Positions 53,046 through 61,602 of a stretch of DNA of 64,000 nt are shown here, piece after piece; the stretch's first letter is position 1, and every line of letters begins with the position of its first letter. Under the pieces are notes generated by a model. That model was given only the letters and a program-made list of their open reading frames with translations. It was not told the DNA's origin and searched no databases. A program made the translations under genes and the position numbers. The DNA is taken from the NCBI GenBank assembly GCA_963827585.1, contig CAWHCK010000014.1, positions 62,001-126,000 of the forward strand, given 5' to 3'. This DNA comes from VAZQ01 sp963827585. GTDB lineage: Bacteria > Pseudomonadota > Alphaproteobacteria > Rhizobiales > Xanthobacteraceae.

Positions 53046-54083
53046 TCATGCCAGGCAGCCCGCAAAGCCTTCCCTGATCTTGTCCTCGGGCAGCTTGCGC
53101 CCGATGAAGACGATGCGGCTTTCGCGCTTCTCGCCGTCCTTCCACGGACGCTGGTGGTCGCCGTCCAGGATCATGTGCACGCCCTGAAAGACGAAGCGCT
53201 GCTCGTCGTCCTTGAACGACAGGATGCCCTTGCAGCGCAGAATGCTCGGCCCTTCCTTCTGCACGAGGTCCTGCACCCAGGGAAAGAACTTGTCGGCGTC
53301 GAGCGGCTGGTCGGTCTTGAGCGATACCGACTGCATCTCTTCGTCATGATAGTGTTTCAAGCCGCCGCCAGGATGGTGATGATGGCCATCGTGGTGGTGG
53401 TCGTGGTCATGGGCGTGATCGTGGTGATGGTGACCGTCGTCCCCCAGGAATTCCGGCTCGATCTCAAGGATACGGTCGAGATCGAAGGCGTTGCGCCCGA
53501 GCACCTCGGGCAGAGGAATCCTGCAGCGCTCGGTCTTGTGCACCTTGGCATAGGGATTGATGCCGCGGATGCGCGCCTCGACCTCGCTGAGCTCGGCGGG
53601 CTTCACGAGGTCGGTCTTGTTGAGCAGGATGACGTCGGCGAAGGCGATCTGGTTCTTGGCCTCGGGCGCGTCCTTGAGCCGCTCCTGCAGCCACTTGGCA
53701 TCGGCGACCGTGACCACGGCGTCGAGCTTGGCCTTGCGGCCCACATTCTCGTCCATGAAGAAGGTCTGCGCCACCGGCGCCGGATCCGCGAGCCCGGTGG
53801 TCTCGACGATGATGGCGTCGAACTTGCCCTTGCGCCGCATCAGCCCGTCGATGATGCGCACGAGATCGCCGCGCACGGTGCAACAGATGCAGCCGTTGTT
53901 CATCTCGAACACTTCCTCGTCGGCACCCACCACGAGATCGTTGTCGATGCCGATCTCGCCGAATTCGTTGACGATGACGGCGTACTTCTGGCCGTGCGGC
54001 TCGGACAGGATGCGGTTGAGCAGCGTGGTCTTGCCGGCGCCGAGATAACCGGTGAGCACCGTGACGGGAACCTTGTCGGACAT
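53046..54083 (-). CDS. CobW/P47K-family metal-chaperone GTPase
   Basis: G3E GTPase of 345 residues. P-loop GYLGAGKTTLLN, the metal-binding CxCC motif in NNGCICCTVRGDLVRII, ETTGLADPAPV and the guanine-specificity LLNKTDLV are clear. A His/Asp-rich linker (DDGHHHHDHAHDHDHHHDG) joins the GTPase to the C-terminal CobW_C domain (RFVFQGVHMILDGDHQRPW). These proteins deliver zinc or cobalt to target enzymes. GGAG precedes the ATG. The phosphodiesterase gene is divergent and the WD40 gene lies downstream. Zinc is suggested by the nearby znu genes, cobalt by the nitrile hydratase; neither is shown. Confidence 0.9.
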   Translation of the reverse strand: MSDKVPVTVLTGYLGAGKTTLLNRILSEPHGQKYAVIVNEFGEIGIDNDLVVGADEEVFEMNNGCICCTVRGDLVRIIDGLMRRKGKFDAIIVETTGLADPAPVAQTFFMDENVGRKAKLDAVVTVADAKWLQERLKDAPEAKNQIAFADVILLNKTDLVKPAELSEVEARIRGINPYAKVHKTERCRIPLPEVLGRNAFDLDRILEIEPEFLGDDGHHHHDHAHDHDHHHDGHHHHPGGGLKHYHDEEMQSVSLKTDQPLDADKFFPWVQDLVQKEGPSILRCKGILSFKDDEQRFVFQGVHMILDGDHQRPWKDGEKRESRIVFIGRKLPEDKIREGFAGCLA

Positions 54084-54181
54084 CGCTTAACTCCGTTTGG
54101 CCCTCGTATATATGCATCCGACCCGGGACGCTATCGGGCGCGGCATCGGTGCAATTGTCGGGAAAGCTCAGGGAGGATTTG

Positions 54182-55811
54182 ATGGGACGGATGATCGCCC
54201 TCGCCGCCGTTATCGCCGGCGCCCGGTTCGCGCTGGCGCTCGGCACCATTGTGGGCCTGGCGCAGCCGGCCGCGGCCGGCCGTGCCACGCTCAACCTCGT
54301 CCTGGTGATCGACGGGTTGCGGCCGGACGCGATCACGCCGGAGGACACGCCCAACCTGTGGAGGATGCGCCAGGAGGGGGTCAATTTCCTCAACAGCCAT
54401 GCCGTGTTTCCAACCGTCACCCGCGTGAACGCGACCGCGATATCGACCGGTACCTATCCCAACCGCAACGGCATCCTCGGCAACCGCATCTATGTCCGCG
54501 CCGTCGATCCCAACTTTGCCTTCGTCAACGACAATCACCGCAACTTGCTGCGGCTCGACGAGGTGACGGGCGGCCACATGGTGCTGGTGAAGAGCCTCGG
54601 CGAAATCCTGTCCGAGCGCGGCAAGCGCCTGGCGGCGGTGAGCTCCGGGTCGACCGGCCAGGTGCTGCTGCTCAACCCGCGCGCGCCCAAGGGCGTCGGC
54701 GTATTGGTCAACGGCTATTGGGAACCGGGCGTGCGCGTGGCCTTCCCGCCGGCGATCAACGAGACGGTGCTGCAGCGCTTCGGTCCCGCCCCGCCCCGCG
54801 GCGGCATGACCGCCTCCGACGACCCTGCGGTCGCCTGGACCCAGGGCGTGCTGCGCGACTACGTCTTGCCGGAGCTCAAACCCGACGTGGTGATCAACTG
54901 GCTCACCGAGCCCGACCACATCCAGCACGGGCTCGGGGCCGGCTCGCCGCAGGCGCGCGCCTCGATCCGTGCCGACGATGCCGAGGTCGGGCTGCTGCTC
55001 AAGCGGCTCGATGCACTGGGCCTCGGCGGATCAACCAACATCATCGTGGTCTCCGATCACGGCTTCAGCCACAGCGCCTTCGGCGTCAATCTGACTGCCG
55101 AGCTGATCAAGGCCGGACTGAAGGCCAGCGTCGGAATCCGACGACGTGGTGGTCGCCAGCAGCGGCCAGACCATGTTGCTGCATGTCAAGGACCGAGACC
55201 GCCAGAACATCCGCTCGCTGGTCGAGTTCCTGCAGACCCAGGACTGGGCGGGCGTGGTGTTCACTGCCGGCCGCCGCGACGGCGGAATTGCGCCGGTCGA
55301 GGGCCGCCTGCCCGGGACCTTCTCCGTCGAGCTCATCCATCTCGACCATCCCGAGCGCGGCCCGGACATCGTCGTCACCTTTCCCTGGAGCTCGGCGCCC
55401 GGCCCGCACGGCGTGCGGGGCACCGACTATACCGAGACCGGGCGCGCGACCGGGCCGCTCACCGGCCCTCAGGGCAATCACGGCAGCATGAGCCCGTGGA
55501 CGGTCCGCAACACCTTCATCGCCTGGGGCGTCGATTTCAAGCGCGGCGCGACGGTGCGCACGCCGGTGAGCAACGTCGACATCACGCCGACGCTGCTCGC
55601 ACTCATGAGGCTCGACGGCGACGCGACGCTTCCGAGCTTCGACGGGCGCGCGATCGTCGAGGCCTTCGTCGACGGGCCCGACGAGGAGCAGGTGCCGATG
55701 CGGACCACGACCCATGTGACCATGACGCTCGACGGCACCTATCGTGCTGCGATCCAGATCAGCGAGATGGGCAGGCACCGCTACATCGACAAGAGCTGGC
55801 GCATGCGGTGA
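54182..55811 (+). pseudogene. Alkaline-phosphatase-fold phosphodiesterase/nucleotide pyrophosphatase, frameshifted
   Basis: Secreted type I phosphodiesterase. Signal peptide MGRMIALAAVIAGARFALALG to about residue 36. The first metal Asp is in LVIDGLRPDAI, nucleophile Thr in FPTVTRVNATAISTGTYPNRNGILGN, metal ligands in EPDHIQHGLG and VVSDHGFSHS, and the last His in GPQGNHGSMSPW. One base is extra near 55130: KAS should continue ESDDVVVASSGQTMLLHV in the next frame to 55811. The ATG at 54182 has GGAGG six bases upstream. All active-site residues are kept. The 3' end overlaps the convergent znuA frame by 31 bases. Confidence 0.85.
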
Positions 55812-56754
55812 GTCCTCCAATTCAGCTCACCAGCGCGCCGCGCGAGCTGCTTGAGGTTGTGGCGGATCAGGTCGATGTAGGTGGTGGCGTCGCCCTTGTC
55901 GTCGGTCAGGGCATCGGAATAGAGCGTGCCGCCGACCTTCGCGCCGGTTTCGCGCGCGATCTGCTCGACCAGGCGCGGGTCGGTCACGTTCTCCATGAAG
56001 ACCGCCGCGGTCTTCTGCTTCTTGATCTGCGTGACGATGGCGGCGACGTCCTTGGCCGAGGCCTCGGCCTCGGTCGACACGCCCTGCGGCGCGGTGAAGT
56101 TCACCCCATAGGCGTCCTGGAAATAGCCGAAGGCGTTGTGACTGGTGATCACCCGGCGTCGATCGGCGGGAACCTTGGCGATCACGTCGCGCACCTCGCG
56201 CTCGAGCGCGTCGAGCTTGGCGAGATAGGCGGTCGCATTCGCGGTATAGGCATCCTTGCCGGCGGGATCGGCCTTGATCAGCGCATCGCGGATATTGGCG
56301 ACGTAGATTTTCGCATTGGCGACCGACTGCCATGCGTGCGGATCCGCGCGTCCGTGATCGTGTCCGTGATCGCGATCGCCCGCGCTCTGGCGCGACTTGA
56401 TGCCCTTGGTCGCGACCACGACCGGCGCCTTGGTGCCGGACGCCTTGACCAGCCGGTCGATCCAGCCCTCGAAGCCGAGCCCGTTTACGAACACGAGCTT
56501 GGCGTCGGCGACCTTCTTGGCGTCACCCGGCGAAGGAGAGTAGACGTGGGCATTGCCGTTGGGGCCGACCAACGTGCCGACGACCACCCGGTCGCCGCCG
56601 ACGTTCTTCACGAAGTCGCCCAGGATCGAGAAGGTGGCAATGACGTTGAGCTTGCCGCTTGGCGTTTCCTGCGCGCCGGCAGGACCAGCCAAGAACGCGC
56701 GAAAACGAGCGCGGCGGAAGCGGCGGCGGCGAGAGCGTGGCGTCGGGTCAGCAT
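55781..56754 (-). pseudogene. znuA: Zinc ABC transporter substrate-binding protein (ZnuA), frameshifted in the signal peptide
   Basis: Cluster A-I binding protein for zinc or manganese. Mature part KLNVIATFSILGDFVKNVGGD, ligands in GNAHVYSPSP, a His/Asp-rich loop GDRDHGHDHGRADPHAW, SHNAFGYF and the final Asp in GTLYSDALTD. The start ATG at 56754 (GAGGAGG upstream) reads MLTRRHALAAAASAALVFAR in another frame; an indel near 56688 joins it to AGPAGAQETPSG. The C-terminus may also be misread: a second shift near 55835 would give LARALVS and end before the phosphodiesterase gene instead of overlapping it. Last gene of the znu operon. Confidence 0.85.
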
Positions 56755-56786
56755 GGCATCCTCCTCAGCGGGGTTTTTGGCTTGCG

Positions 56787-57657
56787 TCATGCTTCGAGGT
56801 GGCGGCCGGGGAACACCTGCCGCACCAAGCCGCCGACGCGGCCGAACAACAACGAGAGCACGTAGAGCGCGCCGGCGACGAGGATGATCGCGGGGCCGGA
56901 CGCCACGGCGGTGTGGAACGAGATCAGCAAGCCGGCATAGCCCGAGAACGCGCCGCTCGCCGTCGCGATCAGAATCATCAGCGTGATGTCGCGCGCCCAG
57001 AACCGGCCGGTCGCCGCGGGCAGCATCATGATGCCGACGGCGAGCAAGGTGCCCGAGCGCATGGAATCCGCTGACCAGATTGAGAACCACGAGGACGAGG
57101 AACGCAAAGTGCGCCGGTCCGCCGGCCCGGCTGACCGAGCGCATGAAGCCGGGATCGACGCATTCGATGACGAGCGGCCGGTAGATCAGGGCGAGCACGA
57201 CCAGCGTGACGGTCGAGGTGACGGCGATCAACACCAGGGTCTGGTCGTCGAGGGCGAGCACATTGCCGAACAGCACGTGCAGAAGATCGATATTGGTTCC
57301 CTTGAGCGAGATGATGGTGACGCCGATCGCGAGCGACAGCAGATAGAACGTGGCGAGCGCCGCGTCCTCCTTGAGCTCGGTCGTGCGCGCGACCAATCCG
57401 GTCAGCAACGCGACGACGAAGCCGGCGATCAAGCCGCCCCCGGTCATGGCGAACAGGTTCAGTCCCGACAGCAGGAACCCGACCGCGGCGCCCGGCAGGA
57501 TGGCATGCGCCATGGCGTCGCCCACGAGCGACATGCGCCGCAGCATCAGGAACACGCCGATGGGGCCGGCGCCGAGCGCCAGCGCCAGCGCGCCCGCCAG
57601 CGCCCGGCGCATGAACTCGAACTCGGCGAACGGACCTATGAAGGTATCGTAGAACAT
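56787..57657 (-). pseudogene. znuB: Zinc ABC transporter permease (ZnuB), frameshifted
   Basis: ABC-3 family permease of about 290 residues when repaired. FEFMRRALAGALALALGAGPIGVFLMLRRMSLVGDAMAHAILPGAAVGFLLSG is the typical N-terminus and TNIDLLHVLFGNVLALDD the conserved middle. The frame breaks at 57052-57054, where one C of a CCC run is extra. SGFHALG then continues TLLAVGIMMLPAATGRFWARD in the next frame, ending RQVFPGRHLEA at 56787. The znuA ATG follows after 32 bases. Start ATG 57657. Confidence 0.87.
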
Positions 57658-57678
57658 CGCGACGTGTGCCGGCTCTCT

Positions 57679-57773
57679 CCCCGTCATTCCCGCGAAGGCG
57701 GGAATCCATACTCACGGACGGGGATTATGGATTCCGGCACTCGCGACTTCGTCGCTCGGCCGGAATGACGGGG
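57679..57773. repeat. Palindromic repeat between znuC and znuB
   Basis: Outer 12-bp inverted repeat CCCCGTCATTCC (57679-57690) and GGAATGACGGGG (57762-57773). Inside are a hairpin TCCCGCGAAGGCGGGA and the halves ATCCATA/TATGGAT. Same CGTCATTCC...GGAATGACG type as other elements in the window; its insertion separates znuC and znuB. Confidence 0.75.
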
Positions 57774-57778
57774 CTTGG

Positions 57779-58514
57779 TCATCCGGCGCAGAGTTCGGCA
57801 TGCTCGTCGAAGGCCTCGCACATGCGGCGTGCCATGAGCAGGTTTTCCGGCGTCAGCACGGCCGCGGTGCGGCCCCAGGCCACCGGCTTGCGCGCCAGCA
57901 GCAGGGTCTCGGGAAAGTTCGCGCGCACGAAATCGATGTCGTGCATCGCGGTGAGCACGGTGCGCTGCTCGCCGTGCCAGCGCCGCACCAGATCGAACAG
58001 GTCGGCGGAGGTCTTGGCGTCGACGGCATTGAACGGCTCGTCGAGCACGATCACGCGGGCATCCTGCAGCAGCAGGCGCGCGAACAGCATGCGCTGCATC
58101 TGGCCGCCCGACAGCGTCGCGATGGCGCGATCCTCGAAACCGGTGAGGCCGACGGCGGCGATCGCCTGCTCGATCGCCGCCCGCGCCTTGCGATCGATGC
58201 CGCCGAACAGGCCGGTGCGGCGCCACAGCCCCATCGCCACCATGTCGTAGACATTGATCGGGAACGAGCGGTCGATCTCGGCGGCTTGCGGCAGATAGGC
58301 GATATTCTGCGGATCGAGATCGCCGCGCTCGATGCCGCCCGCCAACGGCTTGAGGAGGCCGACGATGCCCTTGAACAGCGTCGACTTGCCCGCGCCGTTC
58401 GGGCCCACGACCGCGACCAGCGCGCCGGTCTCGACCGCGCCGTCGAGATGATGCACGGCCGGATGCCGGTCGTAGCCGAGCGTCAGGTTGCGGAATCGCA
58501 GTGCCGCGCGTCAT
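57779..58514 (-). pseudogene. znuC: Zinc ABC transporter ATP-binding protein (ZnuC), frameshifted at the start
   Basis: ATPase of about 244 residues when repaired. Walker A GPNGAGKST, Q-loop YLPQAAEIDRSFPINVYDMVAMGLW, signature LSGGQMQRMLFARLL, Walker B VIVLDEPFNAVD and H-loop TAMHDIDFVR. The ATG at 58514, four bases after the stop of the small His-rich gene, reads MTRG in another frame. Removing one base near 58504 gives MTRALRFRNLTLGYDRHPAVHHLDG, joining the ATPase frame. Without the repair only a GTG at 58456 is available, which would lose the first strand. Confidence 0.86.
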
Positions 58515-58518
58515 CGCC

Positions 58519-58689
58519 TCACACGTTCATCGCCCAGATCACCGCCGCCCAGAGCACCGCCGCCAACGCCGCGGCAATCGCCAGCCGCTCCAGGACCGAC
58601 ATGCGCAGGATCGATGGCGAGACCGAGGCCGGCGGATGACGCTGACCGGGAGGATGGTGGTGCTGGTGCGGGTGGACGTGCGTGGGCAT
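58519..58689 (-). CDS. Small His-rich single-pass membrane protein heading the znu operon
   Basis: A 56-residue peptide. The N-terminal 20 residues are His/Pro/Gln-rich (MPTHVHPHQHHHPPGQRHPP), followed by a single hydrophobic helix near the C-terminus (LAIAAALAAVLWAAVIWAM). It is too short for usual ORF cut-offs, but its stop lies four bases before znuC, and its ATG lies 36 bases from a Zur-like palindrome, so it is the first gene of the zinc transporter transcript. A zinc-binding, membrane-anchored role is inference. I know no named family. Confidence 0.65.
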   Translation of the reverse strand: MPTHVHPHQHHHPPGQRHPPASVSPSILRMSVLERLAIAAALAAVLWAAVIWAMNV

Positions 58690-58725
58690 GAGCTACCGTT
58701 CGCGGCGCGCGAAGCGGTACCGGTT

Positions 58726-58740
58726 TGTTACAATATAACA
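58726..58740 (-). promoter_or_regulatory. Zur-like operator of the zinc operon
   Basis: TGTTACAATATAACA on the plus strand, with TGTTA and TAACA half-sites, resembles the proteobacterial Zur box (core GTTAT...ATAAC). It lies 36 bases upstream of the first znu-operon start codon, the place for a zinc-responsive repressor. No zur gene is in the window. Confidence 0.65.
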
Positions 58741-58778
58741 TTGCTTGCTGTCCAGGGCCAGCCGCCTGCATTGTCCGC

Positions 58779-58950
58779 AATTCGGTCGTCATTCCGGCCG
58801 AGCGACCCCGGACTTGATCCGGGAGCAGAGCCGGAATCCAGTAAACACTGGACTGCCAGGACGATCGGTCAGTGATTACTGGATGCCCGGCTGGAGCCTG
58901 TCCTCGGGCCGCGCGAAGCGCGGACCCGATGGCGGGCATGACACCGAATT
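58779..58950. repeat. Composite palindromic element between the znu operon and the hydrolase gene
   Basis: Outer arms AATTCGGTCGTCAT (58779-58792) and ATGACACCGAATT (58938-58950) are complementary apart from one base. Inner pairs are ATTCCGG/CCGGAAT (58791-58837), CCCGGA/TCCGGG, and CCAGTAA/TTACTGG (58838-58882). Size about 170 bases, suggesting a MITE-like mobile palindrome. Confidence 0.65.
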
Positions 58951-58976
58951 TGTGGCCTGCGAGCGTGCCGGAGTGG

Positions 58977-59669
58977 TCAACCGCGATGCGCGATCACGCC
59001 ATCGATCCACGCCGCGAGCACATCGAGCATGTCGTTGCGAACTTGCGCATCCGTCCGCCCGCTCCGCGCCGGGACGTGAAAGGAGTGATCCGCATCCTGG
59101 AACAGCTTCAGCGTTGCGCGCGCGCCGAGCGCTTCGCACAGCGGCTCAAGCTCCCCCTGCATCGCGAGCGTGTCGCGGGTGCCCTGCAGGAACAGCATGG
59201 GAATGCGCACATCGAACAGATGCTTGCCGCGGTCCTGCGATGGGCGCCCCGCCGGATGCAGCGGAAATCCGAGGAATGCCAGCCCGCGCACGCCCTGCAG
59301 CGGAGCCGCGGCTTGCGCCTGCGACGTCATGCGGCCGCCGAACGACTTTCCGCCCGCGATGAGGGCAAGCTCCGGCAGCAGACGCAACGCCTCGGCCACG
59401 GCCGCACGAACCGTGGCATGGGCAAGCTGGGGCAGGTCGGGCCGCTTGCCGCCCCGTTCCATGTAGGGGAACTGGTAGCGCAAGCTCGCAATGTCGCGCT
59501 CGCCCAATCCCGCCGCAACGGCCGCCATGAACGGATGGGCCATCCCTGCCCCGGCACCGTGCGCCAGCACATAGCAGGCCCGCGCGCGCGGCGGTGCTTG
59601 CAGCAAGCCCGAGACGCGACCCGCGCCATCGACGGTTATGCTGACGGGCCGTGCATCTGGAGATGACAC
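58977..59669 (-). CDS. Alpha/beta hydrolase (dienelactone hydrolase-like, KANL3/Tex30 type)
   Basis: Serine hydrolase-fold protein of 230 residues. HGAGAGMAHPFMAAVAAGL forms the oxyanion region, the nucleophile Ser is in IAGGKSFGGRMTSQ, the acid Asp in LQGTRDTLA, and the His in FQDADHSFHVP, the complete triad. The chosen start is GTG at 59669 with GGGAG seven bases upstream; an in-frame frame continues to 59813 but has no similarity. Divergent from the DUF2277 gene. The substrate is unknown. Confidence 0.8.
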   Translation of the reverse strand: MSSPDARPVSITVDGAGRVSGLLQAPPRARACYVLAHGAGAGMAHPFMAAVAAGLGERDIASLRYQFPYMERGGKRPDLPQLAHATVRAAVAEALRLLPELALIAGGKSFGGRMTSQAQAAAPLQGVRGLAFLGFPLHPAGRPSQDRGKHLFDVRIPMLFLQGTRDTLAMQGELEPLCEALGARATLKLFQDADHSFHVPARSGRTDAQVRNDMLDVLAAWIDGVIAHRG

Positions 59670-59825
59670 GCACTCACTCCCTGACACGAAAGGTCGGCTC
59701 CGTGGCCGGTGGGCAGCGGTCGAAGTTTCGCTTACATTTCCGGGCATCGACAAGGTGCCCAAACGATCCGGGCACGCGCTCGAAGCTCGACGCGTGCCCG
59801 CGCCGCGCGCCAACAGGAGAAATCG

Positions 59826-60092
59826 ATGTGCCGCAATATCCGCACCCTGTTCAATTTCGAGCCGCCCGCGACCGACGATGAAGTCCGCGCATCGGCGCTG
59901 CAGTTCGTTCGCAAGCTGAGCGGATTCACGAACCCGTCAAAGGCCAACGAGGCGGCGTTCCATCGCGCCGTGGATGAGGTCGCGGGCGCTGCCCACCGCC
60001 TCCTGGACTCGCTGGAGACGACGCGGCCGGCGCGCGATCGCGAAGTCGAAGCGATGAAGGCGCGCGCAAGGGCGAGGGAACGTTTCGCATAA
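59826..60092 (+). CDS. DUF2277 family protein
   Basis: Small conserved protein of 88 residues. MCRNIRTLFNFEPPATDDEV, ASALQFVRKLSGFTNPSKANEAAFHRAVDEVA and the Arg/Ala-rich tail are the complete family pattern, with no known function. AGGAGA lies just before the ATG. Mostly helical and soluble. It lies 49 bases before the PfkB kinase gene and could share its transcript. Confidence 0.87.
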   Translation: MCRNIRTLFNFEPPATDDEVRASALQFVRKLSGFTNPSKANEAAFHRAVDEVAGAAHRLLDSLETTRPARDREVEAMKARARARERFA

Positions 60093-60141
60093 GGTCGGGA
60101 TATTCCCTGCATTGCCGCGGCCTCCACAACGGAACCACACC

Positions 60142-61068
60142 ATGAGCGAGCAAAGATCCCGGGCGGTCGCGATCGGGGAGGCGACGGTCGAATTCGTCCG
60201 CGGCGGCGACGGCCGCTTCGGCATCGGCTGCGCCGGCGACACCTTCAACGTGGCGGTCTATCTCGCCCGCGCGGGGATCGATGCCGCGTTCGCGACCGCG
60301 CTCGGAGACGACCCCTATTCGGAGGCGATGCTCGCGCTCGCCACGGCGGAGGGCGTGGGCAGCGACCTCGTGCTGCGCACGCGCGGCCGGCTGCCGGGCC
60401 TGGTCGTGGTCGATACCGACTCGGCCGGCGGGCGCCATCACTACGATTGGCGCGGGCAATCGCCCGCGCGCGATCTGTTCGAGCTGCCGGACTGGGGCCG
60501 CGTGGCCGAAGGCCTGACCAAGGCCAAGCTCGTCTATTTTTCCGGCATTACCCTCTCGCTCTATTCGAATAATGGACTGGGCCGCTTCCTCGCCCTGATC
60601 GAGATGGTCCGTCAGCAGGGCGTGAAGGTTGCCTTCGACGGCAATTTCCGCCCGCGCGGCTGGCGCGGAGATTTGTCGCGGACACGGACGGTTTTCATGG
60701 AGGCGCTGAAGCGTATCGACATGGCATTGCCGACCTATGACGACGAAGCCGTGCTGTGGGGCGACCCCAGCCCGGAGGCGACGGTCGAGCGGCTGCAGGC
60801 CTTCGGCATCGCCGAGATCGTGGTGAAGAACGGGCCGAACAGCGCGCTGGTGGCGACCGCCGGCCGGAACGAATTCATCCCGGTGCCGGAGGTGGTGGTG
60901 CCGGTCGACACCACGGCGGCGGGCGATGGCTTCAACGCCGCCTATATCGCGGCGCGCATGTCCGGCAAGCCTCCGGCCGAAGCGGCCGCCGCCGCCCACC
61001 ACCTGGCCGCGCAGGTCATCCGCCACCGCGGCGCCCTGATGCCGCGCCCCGCGGCGGCAGTGCACTGA
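60142..61068 (+). CDS. PfkB-family carbohydrate kinase (2-keto-3-deoxygluconate kinase-like)
   Basis: Ribokinase-fold sugar kinase of 308 residues. N-terminal AIGEATVEFVRGGDGRFGIGCAGDTFNVAVYLARAG matches KdgK, which binds a linear keto sugar acid. The catalytic motif is VDTTAAGDGFNAAYIAARMSG with the base Asp; LPTYDDEAVLWGD and VVKNGPNSALVAT are ATP-side elements. It would phosphorylate 2-keto-3-deoxygluconate (Entner-Doudoroff side path), but no aldolase or dehydratase partner is nearby, so the substrate is inferred from similarity. A terminator lies about 110 bases downstream. Confidence 0.85.
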   Translation: MSEQRSRAVAIGEATVEFVRGGDGRFGIGCAGDTFNVAVYLARAGIDAAFATALGDDPYSEAMLALATAEGVGSDLVLRTRGRLPGLVVVDTDSAGGRHHYDWRGQSPARDLFELPDWGRVAEGLTKAKLVYFSGITLSLYSNNGLGRFLALIEMVRQQGVKVAFDGNFRPRGWRGDLSRTRTVFMEALKRIDMALPTYDDEAVLWGDPSPEATVERLQAFGIAEIVVKNGPNSALVATAGRNEFIPVPEVVVPVDTTAAGDGFNAAYIAARMSGKPPAEAAAAAHHLAAQVIRHRGALMPRPAAAVH

Positions 61069-61126
61069 CGGCGAAATCCGGCTGCTTACCGCACGGGACG
61101 AGCGCCCCGCATTCCGCTACGCTCCA

Positions 61127-61166
61127 TAGCCCGCGAAGACGGGCGTAAACGCCCTGATGCGGGCTA
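61127..61166. repeat. Short palindromic repeat sharing a core with 11712-11733
   Basis: TAGCCCGC (61127-61134) pairs with GCGGGCTA (61159-61166). The internal GAAGACGGGCGT-AACGCCCT is nearly the same as in the element at 11676-11822, showing a dispersed family. It stands before the terminator upstream of crcB. Confidence 0.65.
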
Positions 61167-61180
61167 CGATCCGCTACGAG

Positions 61181-61200
61181 CCGCCGCCGGGCGGTTTTTT
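61181..61200 (+). terminator. Rho-independent terminator 27 bases before crcB
   Basis: CCGCC-GCCG-GGCGG stem followed by TTTTTT (61195-61200). It ends the kinase transcript or acts as an attenuator for crcB, whose ATG is only 27 bases on. No fluoride-riboswitch consensus was found upstream. Confidence 0.75.
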
Positions 61201-61227
61201 GTTGCCGGGCTGACGAAGGGAGAGGGC

Positions 61228-61602
61228 ATGGGGTTCCTGATCGTATTCATCGGCGGCGGCATCGGCGCCGCGCTCCGCCACGGCGTCAACCTTGCGGTCG
61301 CGCGCTGGCTCGGCACCTCATTCAACTACGCCACGCTGTTCGAAAACGTCACCGGCTCCCTGGTGATGGGCTTGCTCGTGGGTTATTTCGCCTTCGCGGG
61401 GCATGTCCCGCAGCACTGGCGGCTGTTCCTCACCACCGGCATTCTCGGCGGCTACACCACCTTCTCGGCGTTCTCGCTCGACACCATCCTGCTGTACGAG
61501 CGCGGCGAGCTCGGCCTCGCCGCGCTCTATGTCATCCTTTCGGTCGCGCTTTCGGTCGGCGGGCTGTTGGCGGGGCTGCTGCTGGTGCGGCATTTCGCTT
61601 GA
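61228..61602 (+). CDS. crcB: CrcB/FluC fluoride channel
   Basis: Dual-topology fluoride exporter of 124 residues with four helices. IVFIGGGIGAALRHGVNL, the pore-lining TLFENVTGSLVMGLLVG, and TTGILGGYTTFSAFSLDTILL with the sodium-site loop and Phe-box residues are all present. GGGAGAGG precedes the ATG. The terminator upstream leaves little room for a promoter, so regulation may be by attenuation. Its 3' end overlaps the convergent pyrophosphatase by 71 bases. Confidence 0.92.
   Translation: MGFLIVFIGGGIGAALRHGVNLAVARWLGTSFNYATLFENVTGSLVMGLLVGYFAFAGHVPQHWRLFLTTGILGGYTTFSAFSLDTILLYERGELGLAALYVILSVALSVGGLLAGLLLVRHFA

Noticed and set aside
61069..61227. Fluoride riboswitch upstream of crcB
   Set aside because: The conserved aptamer pattern (GGCGAUGG... 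and CUGAUG) could not be found by eye; only a hairpin and a terminator are present.
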